Of a stretch of DNA of 64,000 nt, positions 43,563 through 51,933 are shown piece after piece. Made by a program: the position numbers and the translations under genes. Origin of the DNA: an uncultured Bacteroidota bacterium (GTDB lineage Bacteria; Bacteroidota; Bacteroidia; Chitinophagales; Chitinophagaceae); NCBI GenBank assembly GCA_903906365.1, contig CAIVKC010000038.1, positions 62,001-126,000 on the forward strand, given 5' to 3'. Position 1 is the first letter of the stretch, and every line of letters begins with the position of its first letter. The notes under the pieces were generated by a model. It was not told the origin of the DNA. It worked only from the letters and a program-made list of their open reading frames with translations, and ran no database searches.

Positions 43563-43876
43563 AGCAATATCAAATTGTATTAGTGAACCTTGACCCTACT
43601 GTTGGCAGCGAGATGAAAAAAACACGACTGGCCATTATAATTTCCCCAAATGAAATGAACAAATACTTGCAGACAGTTGTGATTGCACCAGTGACCAGTA
43701 GCTCCAAGACCTATCCAACACGTGTAGAGGTCAAGCACAACAAAGCAAAGGGATGGATAGTTCTCGATCAGATAAGGACAATAGATAGACAAAGAATAAT
43801 AAAATTGCTGGGACAACTGTCAGAGCAGGAAATACTTAAAACCAAGGCTGTGCTGAAAGAAACGTTCGTGGATTAA
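43553..43876 (+). CDS. mazF: MazF/PemK family endoribonuclease toxin
   Basis: A 107-residue toxin of standard length. It has QIVLVNLDPTVGSEMKKTRL, the family start with the catalytic-loop GSExxKxR, then AIIISPNEMN, VVIAPVTSSSK with the key Thr/Ser, and VLDQIRTIDRQRI. All conserved positions are present, so it should be an active mRNA-cutting enzyme, held in check by the MazE encoded in an overlapping frame just upstream. The pair is bracketed by repeats R2 and R3. Confidence 0.93.
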   Translation: MEVKQYQIVLVNLDPTVGSEMKKTRLAIIISPNEMNKYLQTVVIAPVTSSSKTYPTRVEVKHNKAKGWIVLDQIRTIDRQRIIKLLGQLSEQEILKTKAVLKETFVD

Positions 43877-43881
43877 AAAAC

Positions 43882-43906
43882 AGCATGCAGCATGGGGCTT
43901 GGCGTT
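43882..43906 (+). repeat. Cassette-end repeat R3, right of mazEF
   Basis: Reads AGCATGCAGC then ATGGGGCTTGGCGTT on the plus strand, starting 5 bp after the mazF stop. The 15-base core is identical to R1. It points outward, as R2 does on the other side. The IS481-type remnant appears to begin three bases later. Confidence 0.65.
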
Positions 43907-43909
43907 ACG

Positions 43910-44600
43910 TGTAATAGGCACTACTTAATCTGACAATATGGGATTTTTAGTTTTTTAGGGACGGATATGTTTTTACGCTGCTGGCGCTGGCTGCCCGATC
44001 ATCTTCTGCCATGCTAAGATAAGAGATTTTTTAAATGTTGCCATTGGCGTCTTACCATAGCAGTACCTTCCGCTGTGGGACCTCTCATTGTTGTAGTAGC
44101 TCATCCATTCGTCGAGGTCTGCCTGCATCTCTTCCAGGCTTGTATAGAGCTTCTTTCTAAATGCAACAGCATAGAACTCTTCTTGCATTGTCCGGTGGAG
44201 CCGTTCGCAGATCCCATTGCTCTGGGGGTGCCGAACCTGCGTCTTGCTGTGCTCGATGCCCTCAATCTGCAGGTACAGCTCGTACTCATGGTGCTCTGGC
44301 TTTCCCATGTATTCTGTCCCGCGGTCAGTCAATACCCGAAGCAATGGCACCTGCTGATCTTCGAAGAATGGAATCACCCGATCATTGAGGATATAGGCTG
44401 ATGTAATGGCGAGTTTGCTCTGATATAGCTTGGCAAAGGACACCCTTGTGTACATGTCAATAAAAGTTTGTTGGTAGATCCGGCCTACGCCCTTGATATT
44501 GCCGACATAATAGGTGTCTTGAACGCCCAGATAACGTGGGTGCTCTGTCTCAATCTCCCCAAAGGCTTCGCGCTTCTCCTTCTTCCGCTCCAGGGCTACA
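43910..44600 (-). mobile_element. IS481-type insertion sequence remnant (transposase 3' part, 43973-44600)
   Basis: The minus-strand frame ending at 43973 encodes the last 205 or so residues of an IS481-type DDE transposase: first Asp in GVQDTYYVGNIKGV, second Asp in LTDRGTEYMG and the Glu in NGICERLHRT, then WMSYYNNERSHSG. The helix-turn-helix N-terminus is missing; the frame runs into unrelated sequence near 44600, where the IS3-type remnant starts on the other strand. The outer end is probably the TGTAATAGGCACTACTTAAT at 43910, since IS481 ends often begin TGT. Transposition-incompetent by truncation. Confidence 0.75.
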
Positions 44601-44603
44601 CCT

Positions 44604-45194
44604 TTGGCGCAACCAATTGCTCCAAATCTAGTTTGGGCCATGGATTTTATGCACGATGGACTGATAGGTGGTAAGCCTTTTAGGTCATTTAATGTCATTG
44701 ACGAGTTCAACATGGAATCCCTCAATATCACGTTGGATACAAGCCTTCCAGGGCCACGGATAATCCGGGAACTGGACAAGTTAATCGAATGGAGAGGTAA
44801 ACCAAGGTGGCTCAGATGCAATAACGGGCCCGAATATATATCTCAAGTACTCTATGATTGGGCTAAAGCAAATAATATCATACTCATCTTCATTCAAAAA
44901 GGGAAACCACATCAAAATGGATATATGGAAAGATTCAACCGGACCTATAGGGAGGAAATCCTGGACAATTATGCTTTTGACTCATTGGCTCAGGCAAGGT
45001 TATTAACGCAGGCTTGGATTTGGGTATATAACAACGAAAGACCTCATAGTTCGCTGAATTATATGACCCCCAGGGGGTTCCTGTTGAAATATGGTAAATG
45101 CACCGGCGCACAGGACCCGGAAAATGCATTTCCCACATTCCAACAGGATGAAGAATTTAAATGGGAACCTCTATTTTTGACTGCTACAAACTAA
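44604..45194 (+). pseudogene. IS3 family transposase OrfB, 5'-truncated
   Basis: The plus-strand frame encodes the catalytic half of an IS3-type transposase: NLVWAMDFMHDGLIGGKPFR with the first Asp, LRCNNGPEYIS, and KPHQNGYMERFNRTYREEIL with the Glu. The usual second catalytic Asp (CDNGPE) is Asn here; codon AAT at 44820-44822 in place of GAT is a single-base change. The N-terminal half and the OrfA frame are missing. The break point meets the IS481 remnant head to head. Both features make it inactive. Confidence 0.82.
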
Positions 45195-45267
45195 GGGAAG
45201 CTTTCACCCGAATTTGTACCCTGAGGATTGAGCATTTTTGAAAGTATCCGGTAATGCCTATAAAGGG

Positions 45268-45300
45268 AAAAGCCCGTAAACCAATGTTTTACGAGCTTTT
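45268..45300 (-). terminator. Rho-independent terminator of the tRNA-Ser gene
   Basis: Inverted repeat with arms AAAAGC-C-CGTAAA and TTTACG-A-GCTTTT around the loop, one mismatch in 13 bp. Read on the minus strand it ends in TTTT and lies 24 bp beyond the tRNA 3' end. Confidence 0.7.
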
Positions 45301-45324
45301 GATATGTTTTGTTAGTATAGTCAG

Positions 45325-45411
45325 CGGAGGGGAAGGGATTCGAACCCTTGATAGGATTTCTCCTATACACACTTTCCAGGCGTGCCAGTTCAACCACTCC
45401 TGCACCCCTCC
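45325..45411 (-). tRNA. tRNA-Ser(GGA)
   Basis: An 87-base tRNA with the long variable arm of a class II tRNA. The acceptor stem GGAGGGG pairs fully with CCCCTCC, discriminator G follows, and no CCA is encoded. The anticodon loop is in ACGCCTGGAAAGTGT with anticodon GGA (reads UCC and UCU). The T loop GGTTCGAATCC is standard. TatD ends only 29 bp upstream on the same strand. The accessory island ends just beyond the terminator, so this tRNA may have served as an insertion landmark. Confidence 0.95.
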
Positions 45412-45440
45412 AAAGGGCTGCAAAAATACAGTTTCCTGCA

Positions 45441-46208
45441 TTATGTGCCGAATATTTTTTTGGCATTGGAAGTAGTCATTCCAGCCGCCTCCCCTGCACT
45501 TACTCCTTTTATGTGGGCGAGCTTCTCCAGGATAAAGGTCAGAAAACTGCTTTCGTTTCTTTTTCCGCGGAAGGGGACCGGGGGCAGGTAGGGGGCGTCG
45601 GTTTCAAGGACCAGATGATCCATGCTTATATGCTGGAGTACATCCGGCAAAGTGGATTTCTTGTAGGTGAGCACCCCTCCAATTCCCAGGTAAAAACCAA
45701 GCCCGATGATTTTCCGGGCCTGTTCCAGACTACCGGAAAAACAATGAAATATCCCTTTAAGACTGCCCGATTGGTGCCGGGCCACCACCTCAATACACTC
45801 ATCGATGGAGTTTCGGCTGTGGATCACAATGGGCAGGTCATACTGCATGGCCCAGCCAATCTGGGTTTCAAAGGCTTCCATCTGCTGGGTATCGAAACTT
45901 CGGTCCCAGTAATAGTCCAGCCCGATTTCCCCGACCGCGGCAAATGTCCGCCTGGCCAACAGCGATTTCACCAGCTCTAGTTCCTGCAGGTAGTTTTCCT
46001 GAACGCTGCAGGGATGGAGACCCGCCATCGCCACAAAGAACCCCGGAAACCTGCTTTCCAGGCCAAGCAGTTGATCCATTGTATGGCTGTCAACGGCCGG
46101 CAAATAGCATTTTTCCACCCCGCTTTCCCGGGCCCGCTGTACCACTTCAGAGATATCCGCTTCAAAATCCGGGAGGTACATATGGCAATGTGTATCTATC
46201 AATGTCAT
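45441..46208 (-). CDS. TatD family metal-dependent hydrolase
   Basis: A 255-residue enzyme from ATG 46208. Metal ligands are visible: MTLIDTHCHMY (HxH), VGEIGLDYYWD (Glu), IVIHSRNS (His), GIFHCFSGS (His) and VLETDAPYL (Asp). This is the complete TatD TIM-barrel DNase pattern. A 27-base upstream extension is possible but lies outside the fold. The family cuts DNA or acts in tRNA and DNA quality control. tRNA-Ser follows 29 bp downstream. Confidence 0.93.
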   Translation of the reverse strand: MTLIDTHCHMYLPDFEADISEVVQRARESGVEKCYLPAVDSHTMDQLLGLESRFPGFFVAMAGLHPCSVQENYLQELELVKSLLARRTFAAVGEIGLDYYWDRSFDTQQMEAFETQIGWAMQYDLPIVIHSRNSIDECIEVVARHQSGSLKGIFHCFSGSLEQARKIIGLGFYLGIGGVLTYKKSTLPDVLQHISMDHLVLETDAPYLPPVPFRGKRNESSFLTFILEKLAHIKGVSAGEAAGMTTSNAKKIFGT

Positions 46209-46556
46209 GCGATCGCTTTTGTCCAAATATCCCAAAATACCCGGAATTCCGGGTATTTACCTTTTGGGGCCATTAACCCCAAAAAAGGCTGAAAAAATCA
46301 TCACATTCCTCTAAAACCCTTTACAACGCTGCATTTCATGAAGGTTCGGCTAAGCCCGTCCGATAGGTTAAATTATTGATTCCGGGCGGTAAATTCGGGT
46401 CTGACTAAATAAGTTTGTATTAATAAAAAAAAGTTTTACCTTTAAAATAGTTTTCATAGGGTACGGATTAAAAACGGGCCAGGGTGTCTACCCAGGCCCA
46501 ATTCATTTTAAGCCAATACATTACCAAATTTACCCCGAATTTTACCTAAATGAACC
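46209..46556. other. Intergenic stretch, 348 bp
   Basis: Between the polysaccharide deacetylase stop and the tatD start. It holds the deacetylase terminator (46469-46499) and an AT-rich stretch (about 46380-46450) that should contain the tatD promoter. Confidence 0.45.
46469..46499 (-). terminator. Rho-independent terminator of the polysaccharide deacetylase gene
   Basis: Hairpin at 46476-46499 with arms GGGCCAGGGT and ACCCAGGCCC (one mismatch) and loop GTCT. Read on the minus strand it is followed by GTTTTTAAT, an adequate T run. Confidence 0.75.
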
Positions 46557-47180
46557 TCAGCGGATCCCCTGGAACTCAAAACCCAGGGCGGTAAAATAAT
46601 CCAGCACGCCGGGCAAGGCCTCCTTTAGTCTTTCAAAAGCTTTTTCGCTGTCATGAAATACAACCACTGACCCCGGTTGGGCATTCTTGATTACATTCCG
46701 GCTGCAGCGGGCTGCGGTAAGTGAGGTATCAAAATCTCCGCTCAATACGTCCCACATGATAATCCGGAAACCCGGTTTTGATTTGGTCAGGCAATCTATC
46801 TGGAAACGGGTTATCCGGCCATAGGGCGGACGGAAGAGGTCCGAATCAATACAGCGTGCAGCCATCAGCACATTGTCCAGATAGCCGGCATCCTCCGCTT
46901 TCCATCCGTTGAGGTGGTTGTGGGTATGATTACCCACCCGGTGGCCTTCCAGCAGAATCCTTCTATACATCTCCGGATATAGTTCCACGTTTTTGCCGAT
47001 ACAAAAGAAGGTAGCCTTTGCCTGGTAGGCCTGCAGGGTATCGAGCACAAAGGGAGTAGCCACAGGATGGGGGCCGTCGTCGAAGGTCAGGTAGATTTTT
47101 TTATCCCCCCGCGGAAGGTTCCACAAACAGGAAGGATAGATTTTTTTCAGCCACCACGGGGTCTTGACGAGATAGAACAT
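46557..47180 (-). CDS. Polysaccharide deacetylase (NodB domain)
   Basis: A 207-residue protein. The NodB homology domain is clear: YLTFDDGPHPVATPFVLDTL (catalytic Asp pair), HRVGNHTHNHLNG (metal His pair HxxxH), FRPPYGRI and VVVFHDSE. The N-terminus has no clear signal peptide but begins with an aromatic-rich FYLVKTPWWLKKIYPSCLW. Likely acts on acetylated sugars of the cell wall or extracellular polysaccharide. It lies 35 bp downstream of the DUF6569 gene on the same strand. Confidence 0.92.
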   Translation of the reverse strand: MFYLVKTPWWLKKIYPSCLWNLPRGDKKIYLTFDDGPHPVATPFVLDTLQAYQAKATFFCIGKNVELYPEMYRRILLEGHRVGNHTHNHLNGWKAEDAGYLDNVLMAARCIDSDLFRPPYGRITRFQIDCLTKSKPGFRIIMWDVLSGDFDTSLTAARCSRNVIKNAQPGSVVVFHDSEKAFERLKEALPGVLDYFTALGFEFQGIR

Positions 47181-47215
47181 GCTGCAAAATTACTAAGATT
47201 GACCGCAAGGGCACA

Positions 47216-48163
47216 CTAGAAAGTATTTATATGGATGACCTGGCCGAACTGCCGGAAAATTTTGCCGTTCCTGGGGACAAATTCTTCCTGGGTACGGGTA
47301 TCGGTGAGTATCTTATCCATGTATTCCCTGACCGGCTTGTCCGGCAGGGTGACCGGGCTGCCGAAAAACAGGGCATCATCAATATAGCCGCGCAGCAAAG
47401 GTTCCAGCTGGGGATAGAACAAATTGGTGCCGGCATAGATGTCGCTGCCTATGATTTTATTGCCGCTCAGGCATACAAAGCCCACAATGGTACTGTCCGA
47501 TTCCCGGAATTTTTTTAGAAAATACTGGAAATAATCGTCGCTCAAGGGAAGATTCTTTTTGTCCAGGCTCCTGGAAAGGTAGGCCAGGGTATTGCTTTTG
47601 ACACCGCCCTGCTCGAGCTGGTTGCCGATTTCCCGCCAGATGAGTACCTGGTTTTTACTGATGTCCACTGCCTTTCGCAGGCGGGAATTGGCAAAATTGC
47701 TGTGGGTGAATTTTTTTTCCTTGTCGCTCCATCTTTCCTCCTCCACGCACATGACGGGAATGTATTCATCCCGGGGGGAGGGAGCCATGATGGTATCGCG
47801 CGACACAATGCGGTCCTGCCTGCCCCCGGAAATAACTTCCCCTGAATTGATCAGAATGGATTTGTCGGAATGATTGTTGATCCGCAGCCAGTGCACGTTT
47901 TCGGTGGAAGCAGTGCCCCTTTCGGAGATCGTCGCCAGTCCGCTGTTGAGGGCCTGCGACAGGGAGATGATATTACCCGGTCCCCCCAACAAGGGGTTGC
48001 CGGGGTGGTTTTTACCCCGGATCGGAATGATCTTCAGGTTCTTGTATTGCCAGGCGCTGTCATAATCCACCCATACCGTTTCATAGGTGATCTGGGAAAG
48101 GGCCTTTTGGGAGACCATAAAAAGCCACCAGAACAAAAGATATTTCAGAGTGCCGGTCTTCAT
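47216..48163 (-). CDS. DUF6569 (ARPP-1 family) secreted protein
   Basis: A 315-residue protein from ATG 48163 with a signal or anchor helix (LKYLLFWWLFMVSQKALSQ). The mature part contains GLATISERGTASTENVHWLR, INSGEVISGGRQDRIVSRD and PRDEYIPVMCVEEERW, the run I associate with DUF6569/ARPP-1. That family has no established function. A 75-base longer start would put charged residues before the signal and was not used. It diverges from gltX; the 95-bp gap must carry both promoters. Confidence 0.78.
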   Translation of the reverse strand: MKTGTLKYLLFWWLFMVSQKALSQITYETVWVDYDSAWQYKNLKIIPIRGKNHPGNPLLGGPGNIISLSQALNSGLATISERGTASTENVHWLRINNHSDKSILINSGEVISGGRQDRIVSRDTIMAPSPRDEYIPVMCVEEERWSDKEKKFTHSNFANSRLRKAVDISKNQVLIWREIGNQLEQGGVKSNTLAYLSRSLDKKNLPLSDDYFQYFLKKFRESDSTIVGFVCLSGNKIIGSDIYAGTNLFYPQLEPLLRGYIDDALFFGSPVTLPDKPVREYMDKILTDTRTQEEFVPRNGKIFRQFGQVIHINTF

Positions 48164-48258
48164 GCGGTGATATTGATCCAAATAACGGATTTTATGGGGA
48201 AATAGTACCTGTTTTGCGGCAGCGAGCGCTCTTTTCAAAATCTGTATCTTTACGGGCT

Positions 48259-49803
48259 ATGAATAAAAGAGTCAGGGTCCGGTTTGCGCCCTCTCCCACA
48301 GGTGGCCTGCACCTGGGGGGCGTACGCACGGTTTTGTATAATTATTTATTTGCCCGCCAGCATGGCGGTGATTTTGTATTGAGGATAGAGGATACCGACC
48401 AGAGCCGCTTTGTGGAGGGTGCCGAGCAATATATTCTGAGCTGTCTTGAATGGTGCGGACTGGTCCCCGATGAAAGCCCCTGGCACGGAGGCAACTACGG
48501 GCCTTACCGCCAGAGCGAAAGAAAGGCGCTGGGTTTTTACAAAGACTATGCCGAGCAGCTGGTCAGGGCAGGAAAGGCCTACTATGCCTTTGATATGCCC
48601 GCCGAACTGGAAACCATGCGCAGCAAATACCGCAGTGCCCAGAACCCTTCCCCCCAATACGACCACAAGACCCGCATGGAAATGCGCAATTCCTTAAGCC
48701 TGACCCTGGAGGAAACAGAGAGGCTGCTGGAATCGGGCACCCCCTACGTGATCCGGATCCTGATGCCCGAAAACGAAACCGTCAGCTTCCAGGACCTGAT
48801 CCGGGGAGAGGTGAGTTTTCATACCTCCCTGGTCGACGACAAGGTCCTGCTGAAAACGGATGGTATGCCCACCTATCACCTGGCGGTGGTGGTCGACGAT
48901 TTCCAGATGAAAATCACCCATGCCTTCCGCGGGGAAGAATGGCTGCCCAGCGCACCGGTTCACATCCTGCTGTGGCGCTATTTATTTGGCGAGGAAAACA
49001 TGCCTGCCTGGGCGCATCTGCCCCTTATTTTGAAACCGGATGGAAATGGCAAATTGAGCAAACGCGACGGAGACCGACTGGGATTTCCCGTTTTTGCGAT
49101 GAACTGGTCTGATCCCAAGACCGGAGAGCTCACCAGCGGCTTCAGGGAGCTGGGCTTCCTGGCGGAGGCCTTCGTCAACCTGCTGGCCGTGCTGGGGTGG
49201 AATGACGGGACCCAGCAGGAATTATACAGCCTGGATGAACTGGTGCAAAAATTTTCGCTGGACCGGATACATAAGGGCGGCGCCAAATTCAATTATGAAA
49301 AAGCCCGCTGGTTTAACCATGAATGGATAAAGAAGCTGCCGGTCGGCCATTATTTGCCGCAACTGGTTCGCCTTTTTGAGCAGCAGGGTATCCCCCTGCC
49401 TGAACCCGATGCCTTCATCCGGGTCATGGAACTGGTCAAGGACCGCTGTACCCTGCTGCCGGATTTTGTCGAGCAGGCCGGTTTCTTTTTTCAGCATCCC
49501 GTGCACATTGATTTGGCAGCCGTTCAACCCAAATGGGATGACAGGAAAAACCAGTTCTTTATGGAGCTGATCCGGGCCTATGAATTCATCCAACCCTGGC
49601 TAAAAGACGACCTGGAAAAAGAATTCAAAGAAATGGCAGCCGCCCACCAGATCAAACCAGGAGACCTGCTGGCGCCGCTGCGGGTCATGCTGGTCGGGGG
49701 TAAATTCGGGCCAGGCGTCTTTGACATCGCCCAGCTGCTGGGTAAGGACCAAACCCTCCACAGGATACGCCACACCCTCCAGCTGTTGCAGACCAGCCAG
49801 TGA
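48259..49803 (+). CDS. gltX: Glutamate--tRNA ligase
   Basis: A 514-residue class I synthetase of normal length. The HIGH-type motif is in FAPSPTGGLHLGGVRTVLYN, IEDTD follows, and the KMSKS-type motif is GKLSKRDGD. ATG 48259 was chosen because the ligase fold starts at MNKRVRVRFAPSPTG; the earlier in-frame start adds unrelated residues. It charges tRNA-Glu (and in many bacteria also tRNA-Gln). The closing domain is helical anticodon-binding. It is followed by the glycosyltransferase gene after 74 bp. Confidence 0.95.
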   Translation: MNKRVRVRFAPSPTGGLHLGGVRTVLYNYLFARQHGGDFVLRIEDTDQSRFVEGAEQYILSCLEWCGLVPDESPWHGGNYGPYRQSERKALGFYKDYAEQLVRAGKAYYAFDMPAELETMRSKYRSAQNPSPQYDHKTRMEMRNSLSLTLEETERLLESGTPYVIRILMPENETVSFQDLIRGEVSFHTSLVDDKVLLKTDGMPTYHLAVVVDDFQMKITHAFRGEEWLPSAPVHILLWRYLFGEENMPAWAHLPLILKPDGNGKLSKRDGDRLGFPVFAMNWSDPKTGELTSGFRELGFLAEAFVNLLAVLGWNDGTQQELYSLDELVQKFSLDRIHKGGAKFNYEKARWFNHEWIKKLPVGHYLPQLVRLFEQQGIPLPEPDAFIRVMELVKDRCTLLPDFVEQAGFFFQHPVHIDLAAVQPKWDDRKNQFFMELIRAYEFIQPWLKDDLEKEFKEMAAAHQIKPGDLLAPLRVMLVGGKFGPGVFDIAQLLGKDQTLHRIRHTLQLLQTSQ

Positions 49804-49877
49804 CAGGCTCCACTCATATAAATCATTTGCCAAAACCGGGCGGTCTTATTAATTTTCTTGGACCTAAATAACCGCCG

Positions 49878-51419
49878 ATGAAAAATTCAAACAGGCTCCT
49901 ATACCTGCTGGCAGCCGTCAAACTGGTGCTGCCCTTTGTGTTACAAAACGGCGTGTATGAACCCCACCGCGATGAACTCCTTTACCTGGCAGAAGGCCAT
50001 CATATGGCCTGGGGGTTCATGGAGGTCCCTCCCCTGCTGTCCGTATTTGCCTGGCTTACCCACTTATTGGGGGATGGCATGTTCTGGATCAAGTTATGGC
50101 CTTCCCTCTTTGGCGCCCTGACCTACCTGATCACGGGCCGCATCATCCTATTGCTGGGAGGCAGGAGCTATGCCCTTTTCCTGGGATTTTTACCCTTTGC
50201 CCTGGGGGGCTACCTGCGGGTGCATTACCTGTTTCAGCCTAATTTCCTGGAGATCTTTTTTTGGACCATGATTGCCTGGAGTCTGATTTGCTTTGTCAAG
50301 ACCTCCGGCAACCAATGGCTCTATGTATTGGGCCTGAGCGCCGGACTGGGCATGATGAGCAAATATTCGGTGCTGTTTTATATAACCGCCGTATGCCTGG
50401 GACTGCTCCTGACCCGGGAAAGGAAGATCTTTGCAAACCGGCACCTATACATGGCCGGTCTGATTGCCCTGGTGATATGTCTGCCCAATTTTTGGTGGCA
50501 GTACCGGCTGCATTTCCCGGTGGTGTATCATATGGAAAAGCTGCAGCGCACCCAACTGCAGTATATCAGTCCGGTCAGTTTCCTGCTGGACCAGTTTATT
50601 ATGTTCCTGCCCGTATTTTTCATCTGGCCGGCCGGGCTGCTCTATGTTTTTTTGGCCCCTGCCGCCAGGCCTTACCGGTTCATCGGATGGGCCTATCTGG
50701 CCGTCATCATCCTGCTGTTGCTGGGCCGTGGAAAAAACTATTATGCCCTGGGTGCCTACCCGGTCCTGTTTGCCTTCGGGGCCTTTGCGCTGGAGGAAAT
50801 GACCCGGCAGCGGCTCAGATGGCTGCGCTATGTATTTATCCTGGTTCCTTTATGGCTGGGCTATACTTTTGTGTATGTGGCGCTGCCCCTGCTTCCGCCC
50901 GACAGGCTGGCGGCCTACTACCGGCAACATGATACCCAAAAACTGGGGCTGCTCAAATGGGAGGACGGCAACAACCATCCCCTGCCCCAGGATTTTTCAG
51001 ATATGCAGGGCTGGGAAGAAATGACCGCCAAAATGGCCCTGGCCTATAACCAGCTGGACAGTGCCGAGAAAAAAAAGGCCCTCCTGTTTTGCGATAACTA
51101 CGGGGAAGCCGGCGCGCTCAATTTTTACGGGCCCAAATACCACCTGCCTGAAACCTACAGTGATGATGCGAGTTTCCTGTACTGGATACCCGACTCCCTT
51201 CATTTTGACAACCTGGTGCTGCTTACCCCGGATACCCTGGAGATGGAGCATCCATTCATTAAGAATTTCGCGTATGCCAAACTGGTGGGCCGGGTGACCA
51301 GTCCCTATGCCAGGCAAAGAGGGGACCTGATCATTTTACTCAAAGGGGCCAATGGGGATATCAAGAAAATGTTCATCGACAAACTCGAAAAGGACAAATC
51401 CATGGTGAATTTCCACTAG
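49878..51419 (+). CDS. Family 39-type (PMT_2/ArnT-like) membrane glycosyltransferase
   Basis: A 513-residue protein with about ten membrane helices in the first 330 residues and a soluble C-terminal domain of about 170 residues. The catalytic loop is near the start: YEPHRDELLYLAEGHHMAWG, with the acidic residues of the GT39/GT83 group, and EVPPLLSVFAWLT. Such enzymes move sugars or aminosugars from a polyprenyl phosphate carrier to lipid or protein. Acceptor and sugar cannot be told. It is followed after 51 bp by a B12-binding protein gene. Confidence 0.85.
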   Translation: MKNSNRLLYLLAAVKLVLPFVLQNGVYEPHRDELLYLAEGHHMAWGFMEVPPLLSVFAWLTHLLGDGMFWIKLWPSLFGALTYLITGRIILLLGGRSYALFLGFLPFALGGYLRVHYLFQPNFLEIFFWTMIAWSLICFVKTSGNQWLYVLGLSAGLGMMSKYSVLFYITAVCLGLLLTRERKIFANRHLYMAGLIALVICLPNFWWQYRLHFPVVYHMEKLQRTQLQYISPVSFLLDQFIMFLPVFFIWPAGLLYVFLAPAARPYRFIGWAYLAVIILLLLGRGKNYYALGAYPVLFAFGAFALEEMTRQRLRWLRYVFILVPLWLGYTFVYVALPLLPPDRLAAYYRQHDTQKLGLLKWEDGNNHPLPQDFSDMQGWEEMTAKMALAYNQLDSAEKKKALLFCDNYGEAGALNFYGPKYHLPETYSDDASFLYWIPDSLHFDNLVLLTPDTLEMEHPFIKNFAYAKLVGRVTSPYARQRGDLIILLKGANGDIKKMFIDKLEKDKSMVNFH

Positions 51420-51470
51420 GACCGGATTTGTATGGGATTGCTTACTTTTGACCATCATTACCCCCACTCC

Positions 51471-51890
51471 ATGGATATTGCTGTAAACAGGCCCATACGC
51501 GTGCTGATCGCCAAAGTCGGACTCGACGGCCACGACCGGGGAGCCAAAGTCATTGCCACTTCCCTGCGCGATGCGGGCATGGAAGTCATCTATACCGGAC
51601 TGAGACAGACCCCGGAAATGGTGGTCAATGCCGCCCTGCAGGAGGACGTGGATGCCATCGGCATCTCCATCCTGAGCGGAGCCCATATGACCGTATTTCC
51701 AAAAGTGATTGCCCTGATGAAGGAAAACAACATGGAGGACGTATTGCTGACCGGGGGTGGAATCATCCCCGATGAGGACATGAAGGTTCTACAGGAAGCC
51801 GGGGTGGGCCAGCTCTTCGCACCCGGCACCCCGACAGCAGATATTGCCCGCTATATTACCCAATGGGTAAAGGAAAACCGTCCTTTCTAA
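51471..51890 (+). CDS. Stand-alone cobalamin (B12)-binding domain protein, methylmalonyl-CoA mutase type
   Basis: A 139-residue protein consisting only of the B12-binding fold. The His ligand motif is [20 protein letters not shown] (His21), followed by [16 protein letters not shown] with the Ser, and [12 protein letters not shown] with the GG motif. This matches the C-terminal domain of methylmalonyl-CoA mutase and small subunits of acyl-CoA mutases. No large mutase subunit gene is nearby, so it may serve a mutase encoded elsewhere or act as a B12-dependent regulator. An ATG 39 bases upstream is possible. Confidence 0.9.
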   Translation: MDIAVNRPIRVLIAKVGLDGHDRGAKVIATSLRDAGMEVIYTGLRQTPEMVVNAALQEDVDAIGISILSGAHMTVFPKVIALMKENNMEDVLLTGGGIIPDEDMKVLQEAGVGQLFAPGTPTADIARYITQWVKENRPF

Positions 51891-51933
51891 TGCCCGTCTG
51901 CCCGGGAAGCCCCCCCTCGGATACCCCCTGGGC

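Noticed and set aside
41544-45324. Direct repeat of the tRNA-Ser 3' end marking an integrated element
   Set aside because: By eye no copy of GGATTCGAACCC or nearby tRNA sequence was found elsewhere in the island.
45254-45475. Open frame containing GEGIRTLDRISPIHTF
   Set aside because: This is the translation of the reverse side of the tRNA-Ser gene, a common false call.
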